Of a stretch of DNA of 64,000 nucleotides, positions 36,283 to 43,795 are shown piece after piece. Made by a program: the position numbers and the translations under genes. This stretch comes from Arthrobacter nitroguajacolicus_D. Its GTDB lineage: Bacteria; Actinomycetota; Actinomycetes; Actinomycetales; Micrococcaceae. The stretch covers positions 744,001 to 808,000 of the forward strand of contig NZ_JAVDSH010000001.1 in NCBI RefSeq assembly GCF_031455195.1, in the 5' to 3' direction. Within the stretch, counting starts at the first letter, position 1. Each line of letters opens with the position of its first letter. The notes below the pieces were generated by a model. The model was not told where the DNA came from. It searched no databases and was given only the letters and a program-made list of their open reading frames with translations.

Positions 36283-36373
36283 CCCCAGTGATGCGTCAAC
36301 CTAAGTTCGTTGGTGGCTCAACGCGAATGTTGCTAGCAGAGCACTCGAACCCTCAAGTCCATTGAACGCCCGC

Positions 36374-36393
36374 GCTCTGGACATGTCCAGAGC
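36374..36393. promoter_or_regulatory. Perfect 20-bp palindrome upstream of the immA operon
   Basis: GCTCTGGACATGTCCAGAGC reads the same on both strands. It lies between the immA start (36282) and the end of the convergently placed upstream gene. There is no A-run on its left side, so it does not end the leftward transcript from 37.6 kb. It is a good candidate operator, perhaps for the EspR-like protein of the operon. Confidence 0.6.
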
Positions 36394-36499
36394 TCTTTTG
36401 GTTCGTAACGATCTCTACCATCTGGATGAAGTGTTCCAGATCTCAAGCTCGTCCAGGCATGTGGTGCAACTTCTACCAGATTGCGTCACAGGTCTGACG

Positions 36500-37609
36500 T
36501 CAGGACCACTTATCGTGAGTGGTTATGGCGGTCAGAAGAGGCTCCCCACTCAAAGGATCTATCTCGTATCGTTGAACCGGAGCAAAAACCGCATTCGCGA
36601 AGGCCAGATATGCAAGTGGCTCACCAACGACCCCATCAGAGCGGTTTGCACTTAGTAGGCCCTGGCCAACCTCGATTGTGTCTTTCATTCCCGGAATGAG
36701 TTTTAAGAGGCTCACAAGCGGAGATTTAACGACGCGCTGAACTCGAGCCTCTCGCAGATATTCGACCATCTGCTCCGTGAGCTCTCGGATCTCGTCTCCC
36801 AGTTCGTCCTGGGCCCGAAGCCTTTTGACCGGGTCTTCAATCTCTGCTATTTCTTGCACACGACGTTCCATGGAACGCCTGAACCGAGGCAAAAGATCAC
36901 CGTGGCGCCGACGGAATCGTACGATGTCGTCCACGTCCATTGGTTGCTCTGGGACAGGGAGGAGACGCTCCAAAACTATGGACCTGACCTCACCAATCTG
37001 CACTTCACCCTCCACGCGTAGACGCACGTTGCCCGGTTCTCCCCTACGATCCAGTGGTTTCAAACCAGACAAAAGTGCCTGGGTCATTCCAGGTTGATCT
37101 GTGACAGGAACCCAGCGTTCATGCTGCGGAAGAGCCCCTCGGCTCCATCCCGTCGGTCCTGCGTTCTCACATAGATTCATAGCAAGGGCAGCCATGAACT
37201 CAGCAGCTGTCGCAGTTTCCACCAACACCCATTGAGAATTTTCTTCCCTCGCTAGACCCCGCGTGACCAGTAAGTTGAGTCCGAGTCCATAGACCATCAT
37301 TTTGTCGATGTGAACCCTGGTTATCGAGCCCATGCGGAAGGCATTCCGTCGTTTCTCCAACTCGATTGGGTCCTGCAAACCCAGAAACGAATCAAAATGG
37401 TCTGGGAAGTTGCCCCCTGCTTCAAGAGGCGAGACCTGGTAGACCAACTCATTACGTATTAGTTCGCGTGTCACGTCATCATGGAGAGCCGGCTGGTCAA
37501 GGAAGCTTGATGGAGTGATCGTGGCAACTGAATCCCAATACAGCAGCGTCCTGGTCCACCAAGCACTGCGTGGGACGCCGATGTGAGGAAAATAAAGAGC
37601 ACCCTGCAT
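36500..37609 (-). CDS. DUF6236-like protein of unknown function
   Basis: About 369 residues. The N terminus ALYFPHIGVPRSAWWTRTLL, then YWDSVATITP, resembles DUF6236 proteins, whose role is unknown. The middle has a long charged helical part (FRRSMERRVQEIAEIED) and the C terminus ends in Gly-rich turns. I chose the ATG at 37609, where the conserved-looking start lies; the frame is open to 37735 and no ribosome-binding site is clear. It is transcribed toward the immA operon. Confidence 0.55.
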   Translation of the reverse strand: MQGALYFPHIGVPRSAWWTRTLLYWDSVATITPSSFLDQPALHDDVTRELIRNELVYQVSPLEAGGNFPDHFDSFLGLQDPIELEKRRNAFRMGSITRVHIDKMMVYGLGLNLLVTRGLAREENSQWVLVETATAAEFMAALAMNLCENAGPTGWSRGALPQHERWVPVTDQPGMTQALLSGLKPLDRRGEPGNVRLRVEGEVQIGEVRSIVLERLLPVPEQPMDVDDIVRFRRRHGDLLPRFRRSMERRVQEIAEIEDPVKRLRAQDELGDEIRELTEQMVEYLREARVQRVVKSPLVSLLKLIPGMKDTIEVGQGLLSANRSDGVVGEPLAYLAFANAVFAPVQRYEIDPLSGEPLLTAITTHDKWS

Positions 37610-37877
37610 GAGGCAAGCGTACGTTGTCCAGCGGTGGAAGACGCGAATGGCGTCACCCCCATGTGGCACGCAAGAACGGCTGCGGCCGACTACTCGACTC
37701 CAAGTCGAAGGGGCCGCCCGGGTCCAGACAGCCATAACCTCTACCCAAGCACTTGTCGAGTCTGTGCGTTCCGTTCGCAGTTGCTGAAGTCGAGAAGAAT
37801 TATCGACCTGAGTGCGTCATGACAGAGCGAATGAACTTGGGACATTGGTGTTCGATCCCTGCAGTCCTCCGCTCCGC

Positions 37878-38152
37878 CTAAAGTTGAGGCTGCGGGTCCT
37901 CCGGCCAATCGTCGAAGAAAGCGACAAACGGGCCTAGGTCGGTGTAATCAAGCACAGACGGCCAGGTGTCACGAAAAGATCGGACGCTCTTGACCATTTG
38001 TCCTCCAAGGTAGCTGGAACCGAGTAGGGATAGATAACGAGTGATCGCGTCATCAGCAAGGAATTCAGAGATTGCTAAGCATTCGGGTTCTCTCTTCCAT
38101 ATGTAATCACTTCACCGTCACTAGTCGAGTCGTAGACACCTCCGAGCGCCAC
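37878..38152 (-). pseudogene. Frameshifted small gene of unknown function
   Basis: The GTG at 38152 has an ideal GGAGG 6 bases upstream and reads VALGGVYDSTSDGEVITYG, then REN, before hitting a stop. The next frame continues PECLAISEFLADDAITRYLS, LLGSSYLGGQMVKSVRSF and LGPFVAFFDDWPEDPQPQL to a TAG at 37878. Joining them needs one frameshift near 38080-38090 and gives about 90 residues. The acidic end and size suggest an immunity-type protein, but I do not recognise it. A sequencing error would also explain the shift. Confidence 0.6.
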
Positions 38153-38265
38153 CTGTGACCTCCAGCGAACGTTACAAATCAGCACACCGAGTCACATCAT
38201 CCGATCATGTCCTTCCTCGGAGTTGCGGACATGGACCGTCAAATGACTTACAAGATCGGACCGCC

Positions 38266-38532
38266 ATGGACTTGGAATTCTTCGAACCTGCCGAAGCTGC
38301 TGCACTCATGCGATGCAGCGAGGGATGGCTGCGCGACGGCGCTGCCGCGGGACGCTTCCCTCACGCCTGCTGGGGCAAAGGAAAAATCGTCTTTACCTCT
38401 GAGCACATCGCAGAGATCGCCAGGATTAGTGAGATATTGCCAAGCTCCCACGCGGCACCCGACGTCCGTGAGCGAAGCAACGCCAACGCTCGGCTCATTG
38501 GGACGAGAGCCCGCAACCGGATGGCTTCCTAG
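38266..38532 (+). CDS. xis: Excisionase-like helix-turn-helix protein
   Basis: The protein has 88 residues. FFEPAEAAALMRCSEGWLRD and AAAGRFPHACWGKGKIVFTS are the two halves of an excisionase-type winged helix. A basic tail follows. It lies tail to tail with the integrase, 21 bases apart, as directionality factors often do. The ATG at 38266 fits the domain start; the frame is open to 38155. The role as Xis is inferred from motif and place. Confidence 0.7.
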   Translation: MDLEFFEPAEAAALMRCSEGWLRDGAAAGRFPHACWGKGKIVFTSEHIAEIARISEILPSSHAAPDVRERSNANARLIGTRARNRMAS

Positions 38533-38553
38533 GACACCCAAGAAGCAACGGCG

Positions 38554-39684
38554 TCAGCGCATGAACGCCGATACTGACCGCTCCGTGGCATCCGCCCCAG
38601 CCTGCAGCGCTTCCGGCATGAGGTGCCCATAAACGCCCTCAGTCGTCCGAGTCGATGCGTGCCCCAACCGACGCGAGATCGTGAAGAGCGGCACACCGTC
38701 CTGAATCAACCACGAGGCATGGGTGTGCCGTAGGTCGTGAATGCGCGGATTCTTACGCAGGCCGCGATCCTGGGCTGCTTTCACCGCTGGCATCCAATAG
38801 TGATGCCAGAACAGCTTGTGCACGATCCGCTCCCCTTTGGGGGTGGTGAAAAGCAGGTCGCTGCTCGGGCGACCAACCACCAAGGGAATCAACAGCTCCA
38901 CGAGGGCAGGATTCAACCCTATGCTCCGTTTGCCGGCGCCGGTCTTTGTCGGTCCAATGTAGAACTGGTTCTGCCCATCCCGTTTCCACGCCTTGTTAAT
39001 GCGGGCTGTCGCCGGCTTGCCCAACAAATCGATATCCGCAACGGTCAGCGCCGTGGCCTCTCCGAATCGCGTCCCCGTCATGACCAGGAAGTTGGTGAAG
39101 TCCCGGTACCGCTCCCCCATGCCGTCCATGATCAGGCCGAACTCCGCATGGGTGAGGAACATCATTTCGTCCTCGGCCTTCTCGACGCTCGGCAGCTGCA
39201 CGCCCCGGCAAGGATTGCGCGTGATGTAACCCAGCATCTCCGCGGTATTCATCGACGCAGAGATCAGCCCGTGCACGTTCTTGATCGTCTTCGGTGAGCG
39301 GCCCTTGGCCATCATCGACTTCACCCAATAGGCAATCATCCGGTAATCCAGCTTGTCGACGGGAACGTGCCCGATCACCTTCTGCACATGAAGATCAAGC
39401 ATCGTCTGATACGTCTTGACGGTCCCGCTGGACGGTCGGATCAGGAGGTCGATGTGCTCCTGAATTACTTCCCCAACCGTGGGTATATTCGCGCGGTTGT
39501 CCAGCAGTGCCTGCTGCGCGATTTCGAAGGACTGACCGTTCGCATCCAGTAACCGCTTGAGCGTTTCAGCCTCATGCGCGGAGTCGACAGTAATGCCCTG
39601 CTGCTTCCGGATCTTGGGGTCGCGCCAGACCACCATGAAGGACGAAGAGCCGTCCTTTTTGACGCGTTTCCGGATACTAGCCAC
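38554..39684 (-). CDS. int: Tyrosine-family site-specific integrase
   Basis: The protein has 376 residues. After an N-terminal arm-binding part and a SAM-like core-binding domain (about 70-170), the catalytic domain has its Arg in TGTRFGEA, the HDLRHTHASW box, and LGHASTRTTEGVYGH with the Tyr nucleophile. It catalyses integration and, with Xis, excision at the tRNA-Leu 3' end, which lies 86 bases from its GTG start. No ribosome-binding site is visible, so it may be translated from a very short leader. Confidence 0.93.
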   Translation of the reverse strand: MASIRKRVKKDGSSSFMVVWRDPKIRKQQGITVDSAHEAETLKRLLDANGQSFEIAQQALLDNRANIPTVGEVIQEHIDLLIRPSSGTVKTYQTMLDLHVQKVIGHVPVDKLDYRMIAYWVKSMMAKGRSPKTIKNVHGLISASMNTAEMLGYITRNPCRGVQLPSVEKAEDEMMFLTHAEFGLIMDGMGERYRDFTNFLVMTGTRFGEATALTVADIDLLGKPATARINKAWKRDGQNQFYIGPTKTGAGKRSIGLNPALVELLIPLVVGRPSSDLLFTTPKGERIVHKLFWHHYWMPAVKAAQDRGLRKNPRIHDLRHTHASWLIQDGVPLFTISRRLGHASTRTTEGVYGHLMPEALQAGADATERSVSAFMR

Positions 39685-39702
39685 ATAAAAATGCTAGTTC
39701 CG

Positions 39703-39732
39703 TGTCAACAGATTTGGGGGTTTTGTCAACAG
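39703..39732 (-). promoter_or_regulatory. Two TTGACA boxes before int (promoter or integrase-binding sites)
   Basis: The 9-base repeat TGTCAACAG occurs at 39703-39711 and 39724-39732, 21 bases apart (two helical turns). On the int strand each contains a consensus -35 box TTGACA. They may form the int promoter, integrase arm sites, or both. An ACTAGC/GCTAGT inverted repeat (39676-39698) spans the int start. Confidence 0.5.
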
Positions 39733-39756
39733 TCAGGGGCCATATAGGCCCCTGAC
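39732..39756 (-). terminator. Hairpin downstream of tRNA-Leu
   Basis: GTCAGGGGCC and GGCCCCTGAC pair perfectly around a 5-base loop (39742-39746), 15 bases past the tRNA 3' end. The following T-run is weak, so it is a probable but not strong terminator. It belongs to the element side of the junction. Confidence 0.5.
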
Positions 39757-39770
39757 CTGCGACAATACAG

Positions 39771-39852
39771 TGCCCGAGGTGGGACTCGAACCCACACACC
39801 TTTCGATACTGCATTTTGAGTGCAGCGCGTCTGCCAATTCCGCCACTCGGGC
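39771..39852 (-). tRNA. tRNA-Leu, anticodon CAA
   Basis: On the minus strand the sequence folds as a class II tRNA: acceptor GCCCGAG pairs with CTCGGGC, the D-arm has AATTGGCAGAC, and the anticodon loop CTCAAAA sits on a CTGCA/TGCAG stem. A short variable arm and a GGTTCGAGTCC T-arm follow. The length is 82 bases with discriminator A and no encoded CCA. The gene is intact, so the element restored its 3' end on integration. It reads the leucine codon UUG. Confidence 0.93.
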
Positions 39853-40048
39853 GCGGATTACCGGGAAGTTAAATCCCGCTGACTGCTCACTTCTGTGAGC
39901 AACGCGATCCTTTCCCAGCACGCGAAATTACTATACATGCAGATAGGCTGATTCAAAGAACCGGGCGCGCTGATGCAACAAAAACCAGCCATCAAAGAGT
40001 CCACACTAAGATGGACATGAACCCGCCGAACCTTTTCAAGGAGATCCC

Positions 40049-40654
40049 GTGACCGAACAGACGGAGTCCACGTCCACAAGCCAGCCGGCCCGCCGCGTTG
40101 TCGTAGCCGAGGATGAGACCCTCATCCGCTTGGACATTATCGAGATCCTGAAGGGCGAAGGGTACGACGTCGTCGGCGAGGCAGACAACGGCGAGAAGGC
40201 CGTGCAGTTGGCTGAGGAGCTCAAGCCTGACTTGGTCCTCATGGACGTCAAGATGCCCGTGATGGACGGCATCTCGGCTGCCGAGAAGATCGTCAAGGCA
40301 CGCATCGCTCCCGTGGTGTTGCTGACGGCTTTCAGCCAGAAGGAACTGGTGGAGCGCGCACGCGACGCCGGTGCCATGGCCTATGTCGTCAAGCCCTTCT
40401 CCCCCGCGGACCTCATCCCCGCCATCGAGATTGCCTTGAGCCGCCATGAGGAGATCAAGGCGCTCGAGAACGAGGTTTCCGACCTCCAGGAGCAGTTCGC
40501 CACGCGCAAGCTTGTAGAGCGCGCCAAGAGCCTCTTGACCACCAAGATGGGCCTGACGGAGCCGGAAGCTTTCCGTTGGATCCAGAAGACCTCCATGGAC
40601 CGTCGCCTCAGCATGCGTGAGGTTGCCGAAACCATCATCAACCAGGTCAACTAG
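40049..40654 (+). CDS. pdtaR: ANTAR-domain response regulator (PdtaR-type)
   Basis: The protein has 201 residues. The receiver domain (about 15-135) has acidic residues in AEDETLIR, the phospho-Asp in LMDVKMPVMDG, and the conserved Lys in YVVKPFSP. The C terminus (about 145-201) is an ANTAR RNA-binding domain (LLTTKMGLTEPEAFRWIQK). Such proteins act on nascent RNA to prevent termination. The GTG start has AAGGAG 5 bases upstream. It is the first chromosomal gene beyond the tRNA and sits next to pyk, as in related genomes. Confidence 0.88.
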   Translation: MTEQTESTSTSQPARRVVVAEDETLIRLDIIEILKGEGYDVVGEADNGEKAVQLAEELKPDLVLMDVKMPVMDGISAAEKIVKARIAPVVLLTAFSQKELVERARDAGAMAYVVKPFSPADLIPAIEIALSRHEEIKALENEVSDLQEQFATRKLVERAKSLLTTKMGLTEPEAFRWIQKTSMDRRLSMREVAETIINQVN

Positions 40655-40683
40655 CGCCACACCAGCGGCAAAAACAACGACGT

Positions 40684-40715
40684 CGGCCGCTCACCTCACG
40701 CGAGGTGGGCGGCCG
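40684..40715 (+). terminator. GC-rich hairpin after pdtaR
   Basis: CGGCCGCTCACCTC and GAGGTGGGCGGCCG pair with a small mismatch around ACGC, 30 bases past the pdtaR stop. No clear T-run follows, so termination is likely but not certain. Confidence 0.45.
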
Positions 40716-40741
40716 CCGTCGTATTCGCCTAAGACAAAACA

Positions 40742-40775
40742 AAAGTGGGCCCCGCCAAACGGCGGGGCCCACTTT
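40742..40775 (-). terminator. Strong intrinsic terminator between convergent pdtaR and pyk
   Basis: A perfect 15-bp stem (AAAGTGGGCCCCGCC and its complement) closes an AAAC loop. On the minus strand it is followed by TTTTGTTTTG, giving a strong stop for pyk. On the plus strand the stem itself ends in TTT, so it may also serve pdtaR. Confidence 0.85.
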
Positions 40776-40788
40776 CACAACCGAGGAA

Positions 40789-42282
40789 CTATGCCTTGGC
40801 TTTGGACTTCTTTTCGGGCCACGGGCCAACGGGTTCCTTGCGTGAACCTTCGTCGGTCTTGGACGTGTCGGCGAGGTCGCCTACCTTGTGGACCTTCAGC
40901 GAGTTGGTGGAACCGGCCTGTCCTGGAGGGGAACCTGCCGCGATGACAACCAGGTCGCCTTCGTCAACGAGCTCCATTTCCAGCAGGCTCTTGTCCACCT
41001 GTGCGGTCATCTCGTCGGTGTGACCCACGGACGGGACCAACACCGGCTGGATGCCCCAGGTAAGGGCGAGCTGGTTCCAGACGTGCTCAACCGGGGTGAA
41101 AGCGAAGACCGGCTTGACGGGCCGCAGTCGCGAGAGGCGTCGTGCCGAGTCGCCGGACTGGGTGAACGTACAGATGTACTTGGCGTCCAGCTGGTCGGCA
41201 ATTTCGACGGCGGCACGGGTGATCGCGCCACCGCGGGTCTTGGGCTTGGTGCCCAGCGGGGGGACGCGCTCAAGACCATGCACTTCGGTGGACTCGATGA
41301 TCCGGGCCATGACCTTGACGGTTTCGATGGGGTACTGGCCCACGGACGTTTCACCGGAGAGCATCACTGCGTCGGCGCCGTCGAGAACTGCGTTGGCGCA
41401 GTCGGAAGCCTCGGCGCGCGTCGGGCGCGGGTTGTCGATCATGGATTCGAGGACCTGGGTGGCCACGATGACCGGCTTGGCCCAACGGCGTGCCAGTTCG
41501 ATGGCGCGCTTCTGGACGATCGGCACCTCTTCGAGCGGCAGCTCGACGCCGAGGTCTCCACGGGCAACCATGATGGCATCGAAGGCGTCGATGATTTCGT
41601 GGAGCTGCTCCACTGCCTGCGGCTTTTCGATCTTGGCGATCACCGGCACACGGCGGCCTTCTTCGTCCATGATCTCGTGGACGCGGGTGATGTCCGAAGC
41701 GTCACGCACGAACGAGAGTGCGATCAGGTCCGCGCCGCGCTTGAGTGCCCAACGGAGGTCGTCCTCATCCTTTTCGCTCAGTGCGGGGACGTTGACGGCA
41801 ACACCGGGAAGGTTGATGCCCTTGTTGTTGGAGACCTTGCCGCCAACGGTAACGGTGGTGACGACCTTGACGTCGTCAACCTCGATGGCGCGCAGCGCCA
41901 CCTTGCCGTCGTCGATAAGCAGGGCGTCGCCTACGTTGACGTCCTCGGTGAGGCTCTTGAGCGTGGTGGAGCAGATGTCCTTGGTGCCGGGAACATCTTC
42001 GGTGGTGATGGTGAAGGTGTCACCGACGGCCAGCTCGTGGGGGCCATCAACAAAGCGACCCAGACGGATCTTGGGTCCCTGGAGGTCGGCCATGATGGCC
42101 ACGGGCTTGTGCAGCTGCGCCGCAGCCTTGCGGACGTTTTCGTAGGTGTTGTCGTGTACGGAGTAGTCGCCGTGGCTCATGTTCATGCGGGCAACGTCAA
42201 CGCCGGCTTCCAGCACCGCGAGGGTGTTGTCGAAGCTGGAGATAGCCGGGCCGAAAGTTGCCACAATTTTCGCGCGTCTCAT
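40789..42282 (-). CDS. pyk: Pyruvate kinase
   Basis: The protein has 497 residues, the normal length. RRAKIVATFGPA and ARMNMSHGDYS open the A domain, GPKIRLGRF marks the move to the B domain, and the catalytic signature is AKIEKPQAVEQL. MVARGDLGVEL and MLSGETSVG follow. It makes ATP and pyruvate from phosphoenolpyruvate in glycolysis. The last 25 residues are basic and specific to this group. It is followed by a strong terminator. Confidence 0.95.
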   Translation of the reverse strand: MRRAKIVATFGPAISSFDNTLAVLEAGVDVARMNMSHGDYSVHDNTYENVRKAAAQLHKPVAIMADLQGPKIRLGRFVDGPHELAVGDTFTITTEDVPGTKDICSTTLKSLTEDVNVGDALLIDDGKVALRAIEVDDVKVVTTVTVGGKVSNNKGINLPGVAVNVPALSEKDEDDLRWALKRGADLIALSFVRDASDITRVHEIMDEEGRRVPVIAKIEKPQAVEQLHEIIDAFDAIMVARGDLGVELPLEEVPIVQKRAIELARRWAKPVIVATQVLESMIDNPRPTRAEASDCANAVLDGADAVMLSGETSVGQYPIETVKVMARIIESTEVHGLERVPPLGTKPKTRGGAITRAAVEIADQLDAKYICTFTQSGDSARRLSRLRPVKPVFAFTPVEHVWNQLALTWGIQPVLVPSVGHTDEMTAQVDKSLLEMELVDEGDLVVIAAGSPPGQAGSTNSLKVHKVGDLADTSKTDEGSRKEPVGPWPEKKSKAKA

Positions 42283-42337
42283 ATACCTACCCTAAGTAGT
42301 TCATGCTGATTGAGTAAAAGAAACGTTCCTGCCGGCG

Positions 42338-43795
42338 CTATAAGACCGCTATCGCCCGGTCGGTGGGGGCGACCGGTGCCGGGAGAATGGTGCTTCCCAT
42401 CAGGAACTTGTCCACTGCGGCCGCGCATGCACGGCCTTCCGCAATGGCCCACACAATCAGTGACTGGCCACGTCCGGCATCGCCGGCAACGAACACACCC
42501 TCGGTGTTCGTCATGTAGTAGCCGTCGCGGGCAACGTTGCCCCGACCGTCGAACTCTGCGCTGACCTGTTCTGTGATCCCTGCCGGCTCAGCGCCGGTGA
42601 AGCCAAGGCTCAAGAACACAAGGTCAGCAGGAATAACCCGCTCAGTACCGGCCTTGGGCAGGCGTTTGCCGTCCACGAACTCGGTTTCAGCAACCTTGAC
42701 GCCGGTGAGCTTGCCGTTTTCTCCGACAAATTCAACGGTGGATGCAAGGTAAGTACGTTCGCCGCCTTCTTCGTGGGCGCTGGCGACCTCGAAAAGGGTG
42801 GGGAAGGTTGGCCAGGGCTGGTGGAGGGCACGTTCCGACGGCGGCTGCTTGCCGATCGCGAGCGTGGTCACCGACGCTGCCTGGTGGCGGTGGGCGGTAC
42901 CGATGCAGTCAGCACCCGTATCGCCACCACCCAGGATGACGACGTGCTTGCCACGGGCGTCGATGTGGTTCTCGGGCTTCTCCCCCGCGACGGCCCGGTT
43001 CGACGGAACCAGGTAGTCCATGGCGAAGTGCACGCCCTCGAGCTCACGGCCCGGGATGGGAAGATCACGCGGAACGGTAGCCCCGGTGGCGACAACAACG
43101 GCGTCGTAACGGCGCCGCAGCTGCTCCCAGGTGACGTCCGTACCGACGGCGACGCCGGTCCGGAAGCGCGTGCCTTCGGCCTTCATCTGCTCCAGGCGGC
43201 GGTCAACCTGTTCCTTCTCCATTTTGAAGTCGGGGATGCCGTAGCGGAGCAGGCCACCGATCTTGTCATCGCGCTCGTAAACGGCAACGGTGTGGCCCAC
43301 CCGCGTCAGCTGCTGCGCGACTGCCAGGCCCGCGGGACCGGAACCAACAACGGCCACCGTCTTGCCGGTGAGGCGTGTCGGCGGAAGCGGCTGGACCCAG
43401 TCGTTCTCAAAGGCCTGGTCGATGATCGAGACCTCAACCTGCTTGATGGTGACGGCGGGCTGGTTGATCCCCAGCACGCACGACGCCTCACAGGGCGCCG
43501 GACACAGGCGGCCCGTGAACTCCGGGAAGTTGTTCGTGGCGTGAAGGCGCTCAATCGCTTCTTCACCCTTGTCGCGCCACACGAGGTCGTTCCACTCAGG
43601 AATCAAGTTACCCAAAGGGCAGCCCTGGTGGCAGAACGGAACGCCACAGTCCATGCAGCGACCGGCCTGGCTCTTCAGGACGCCCTTTTCCTGAGCTTCG
43701 TACACCTCTTTCCAGTCCATGATGCGGACGGGAACGGGACGGCGTGGCTGCGTTTCGCGCTGCCGGACTTTCAGAAATCCGCGTGGATCAGCCAC
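42338..43795 (-). CDS. gltD: Glutamate synthase small subunit
   Basis: The protein has 485 residues. The N-terminal Cys clusters CMDCGVPFCHQGCPLGN and CPAPCEASCVLGIN hold the iron-sulfur centres. VAVVGSGPAGLAVAQQL binds FAD, and VILGGGDTGADC binds NADPH. It passes electrons from NADPH to the large subunit for making glutamate. It overlaps the end of gltB by 8 bases, so the two are co-translated in the order gltB then gltD. Confidence 0.95.
   Translation of the reverse strand: MADPRGFLKVRQRETQPRRPVPVRIMDWKEVYEAQEKGVLKSQAGRCMDCGVPFCHQGCPLGNLIPEWNDLVWRDKGEEAIERLHATNNFPEFTGRLCPAPCEASCVLGINQPAVTIKQVEVSIIDQAFENDWVQPLPPTRLTGKTVAVVGSGPAGLAVAQQLTRVGHTVAVYERDDKIGGLLRYGIPDFKMEKEQVDRRLEQMKAEGTRFRTGVAVGTDVTWEQLRRRYDAVVVATGATVPRDLPIPGRELEGVHFAMDYLVPSNRAVAGEKPENHIDARGKHVVILGGGDTGADCIGTAHRHQAASVTTLAIGKQPPSERALHQPWPTFPTLFEVASAHEEGGERTYLASTVEFVGENGKLTGVKVAETEFVDGKRLPKAGTERVIPADLVFLSLGFTGAEPAGITEQVSAEFDGRGNVARDGYYMTNTEGVFVAGDAGRGQSLIVWAIAEGRACAAAVDKFLMGSTILPAPVAPTDRAIAVL

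Larger units (their letters stand above)
1..39790. mobile_element. Integrated conjugative-type element with defence cargo, inserted at tRNA-Leu (left end outside window)
   Basis: A tyrosine integrase gene lies directly beside the 3' end of an intact tRNA-Leu, which is the classic layout of an element integrated by site-specific recombination into a tRNA. Leftward of it are an excisionase-like gene, type IV secretion genes, an ArdC-like protein, SSB and restriction or abortive-infection genes. The right attachment site should lie in the tRNA 3' half, near 39771-39790. I saw no second copy of that tRNA segment in the window, so the other end and the relaxase are probably to the left. Whether it still transfers cannot be judged from this part alone. 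Confidence 0.85.

Noticed and set aside
36362..36655. 97-residue plus-strand frame starting near the palindrome
   Set aside because: Its second half is antisense to the DUF6236-like gene. The palindrome falls at its start, and no motif is visible.
1..39770. CRISPR array or cas genes
   Set aside because: No regularly spaced direct repeats and no Cas-like proteins were seen. The repeats present are two-copy and irregular.
40888..42309. 473-residue open frame opposite pyk
   Set aside because: Pyruvate kinase is unambiguous on the minus strand, and the opposite frame is a low-complexity shadow.
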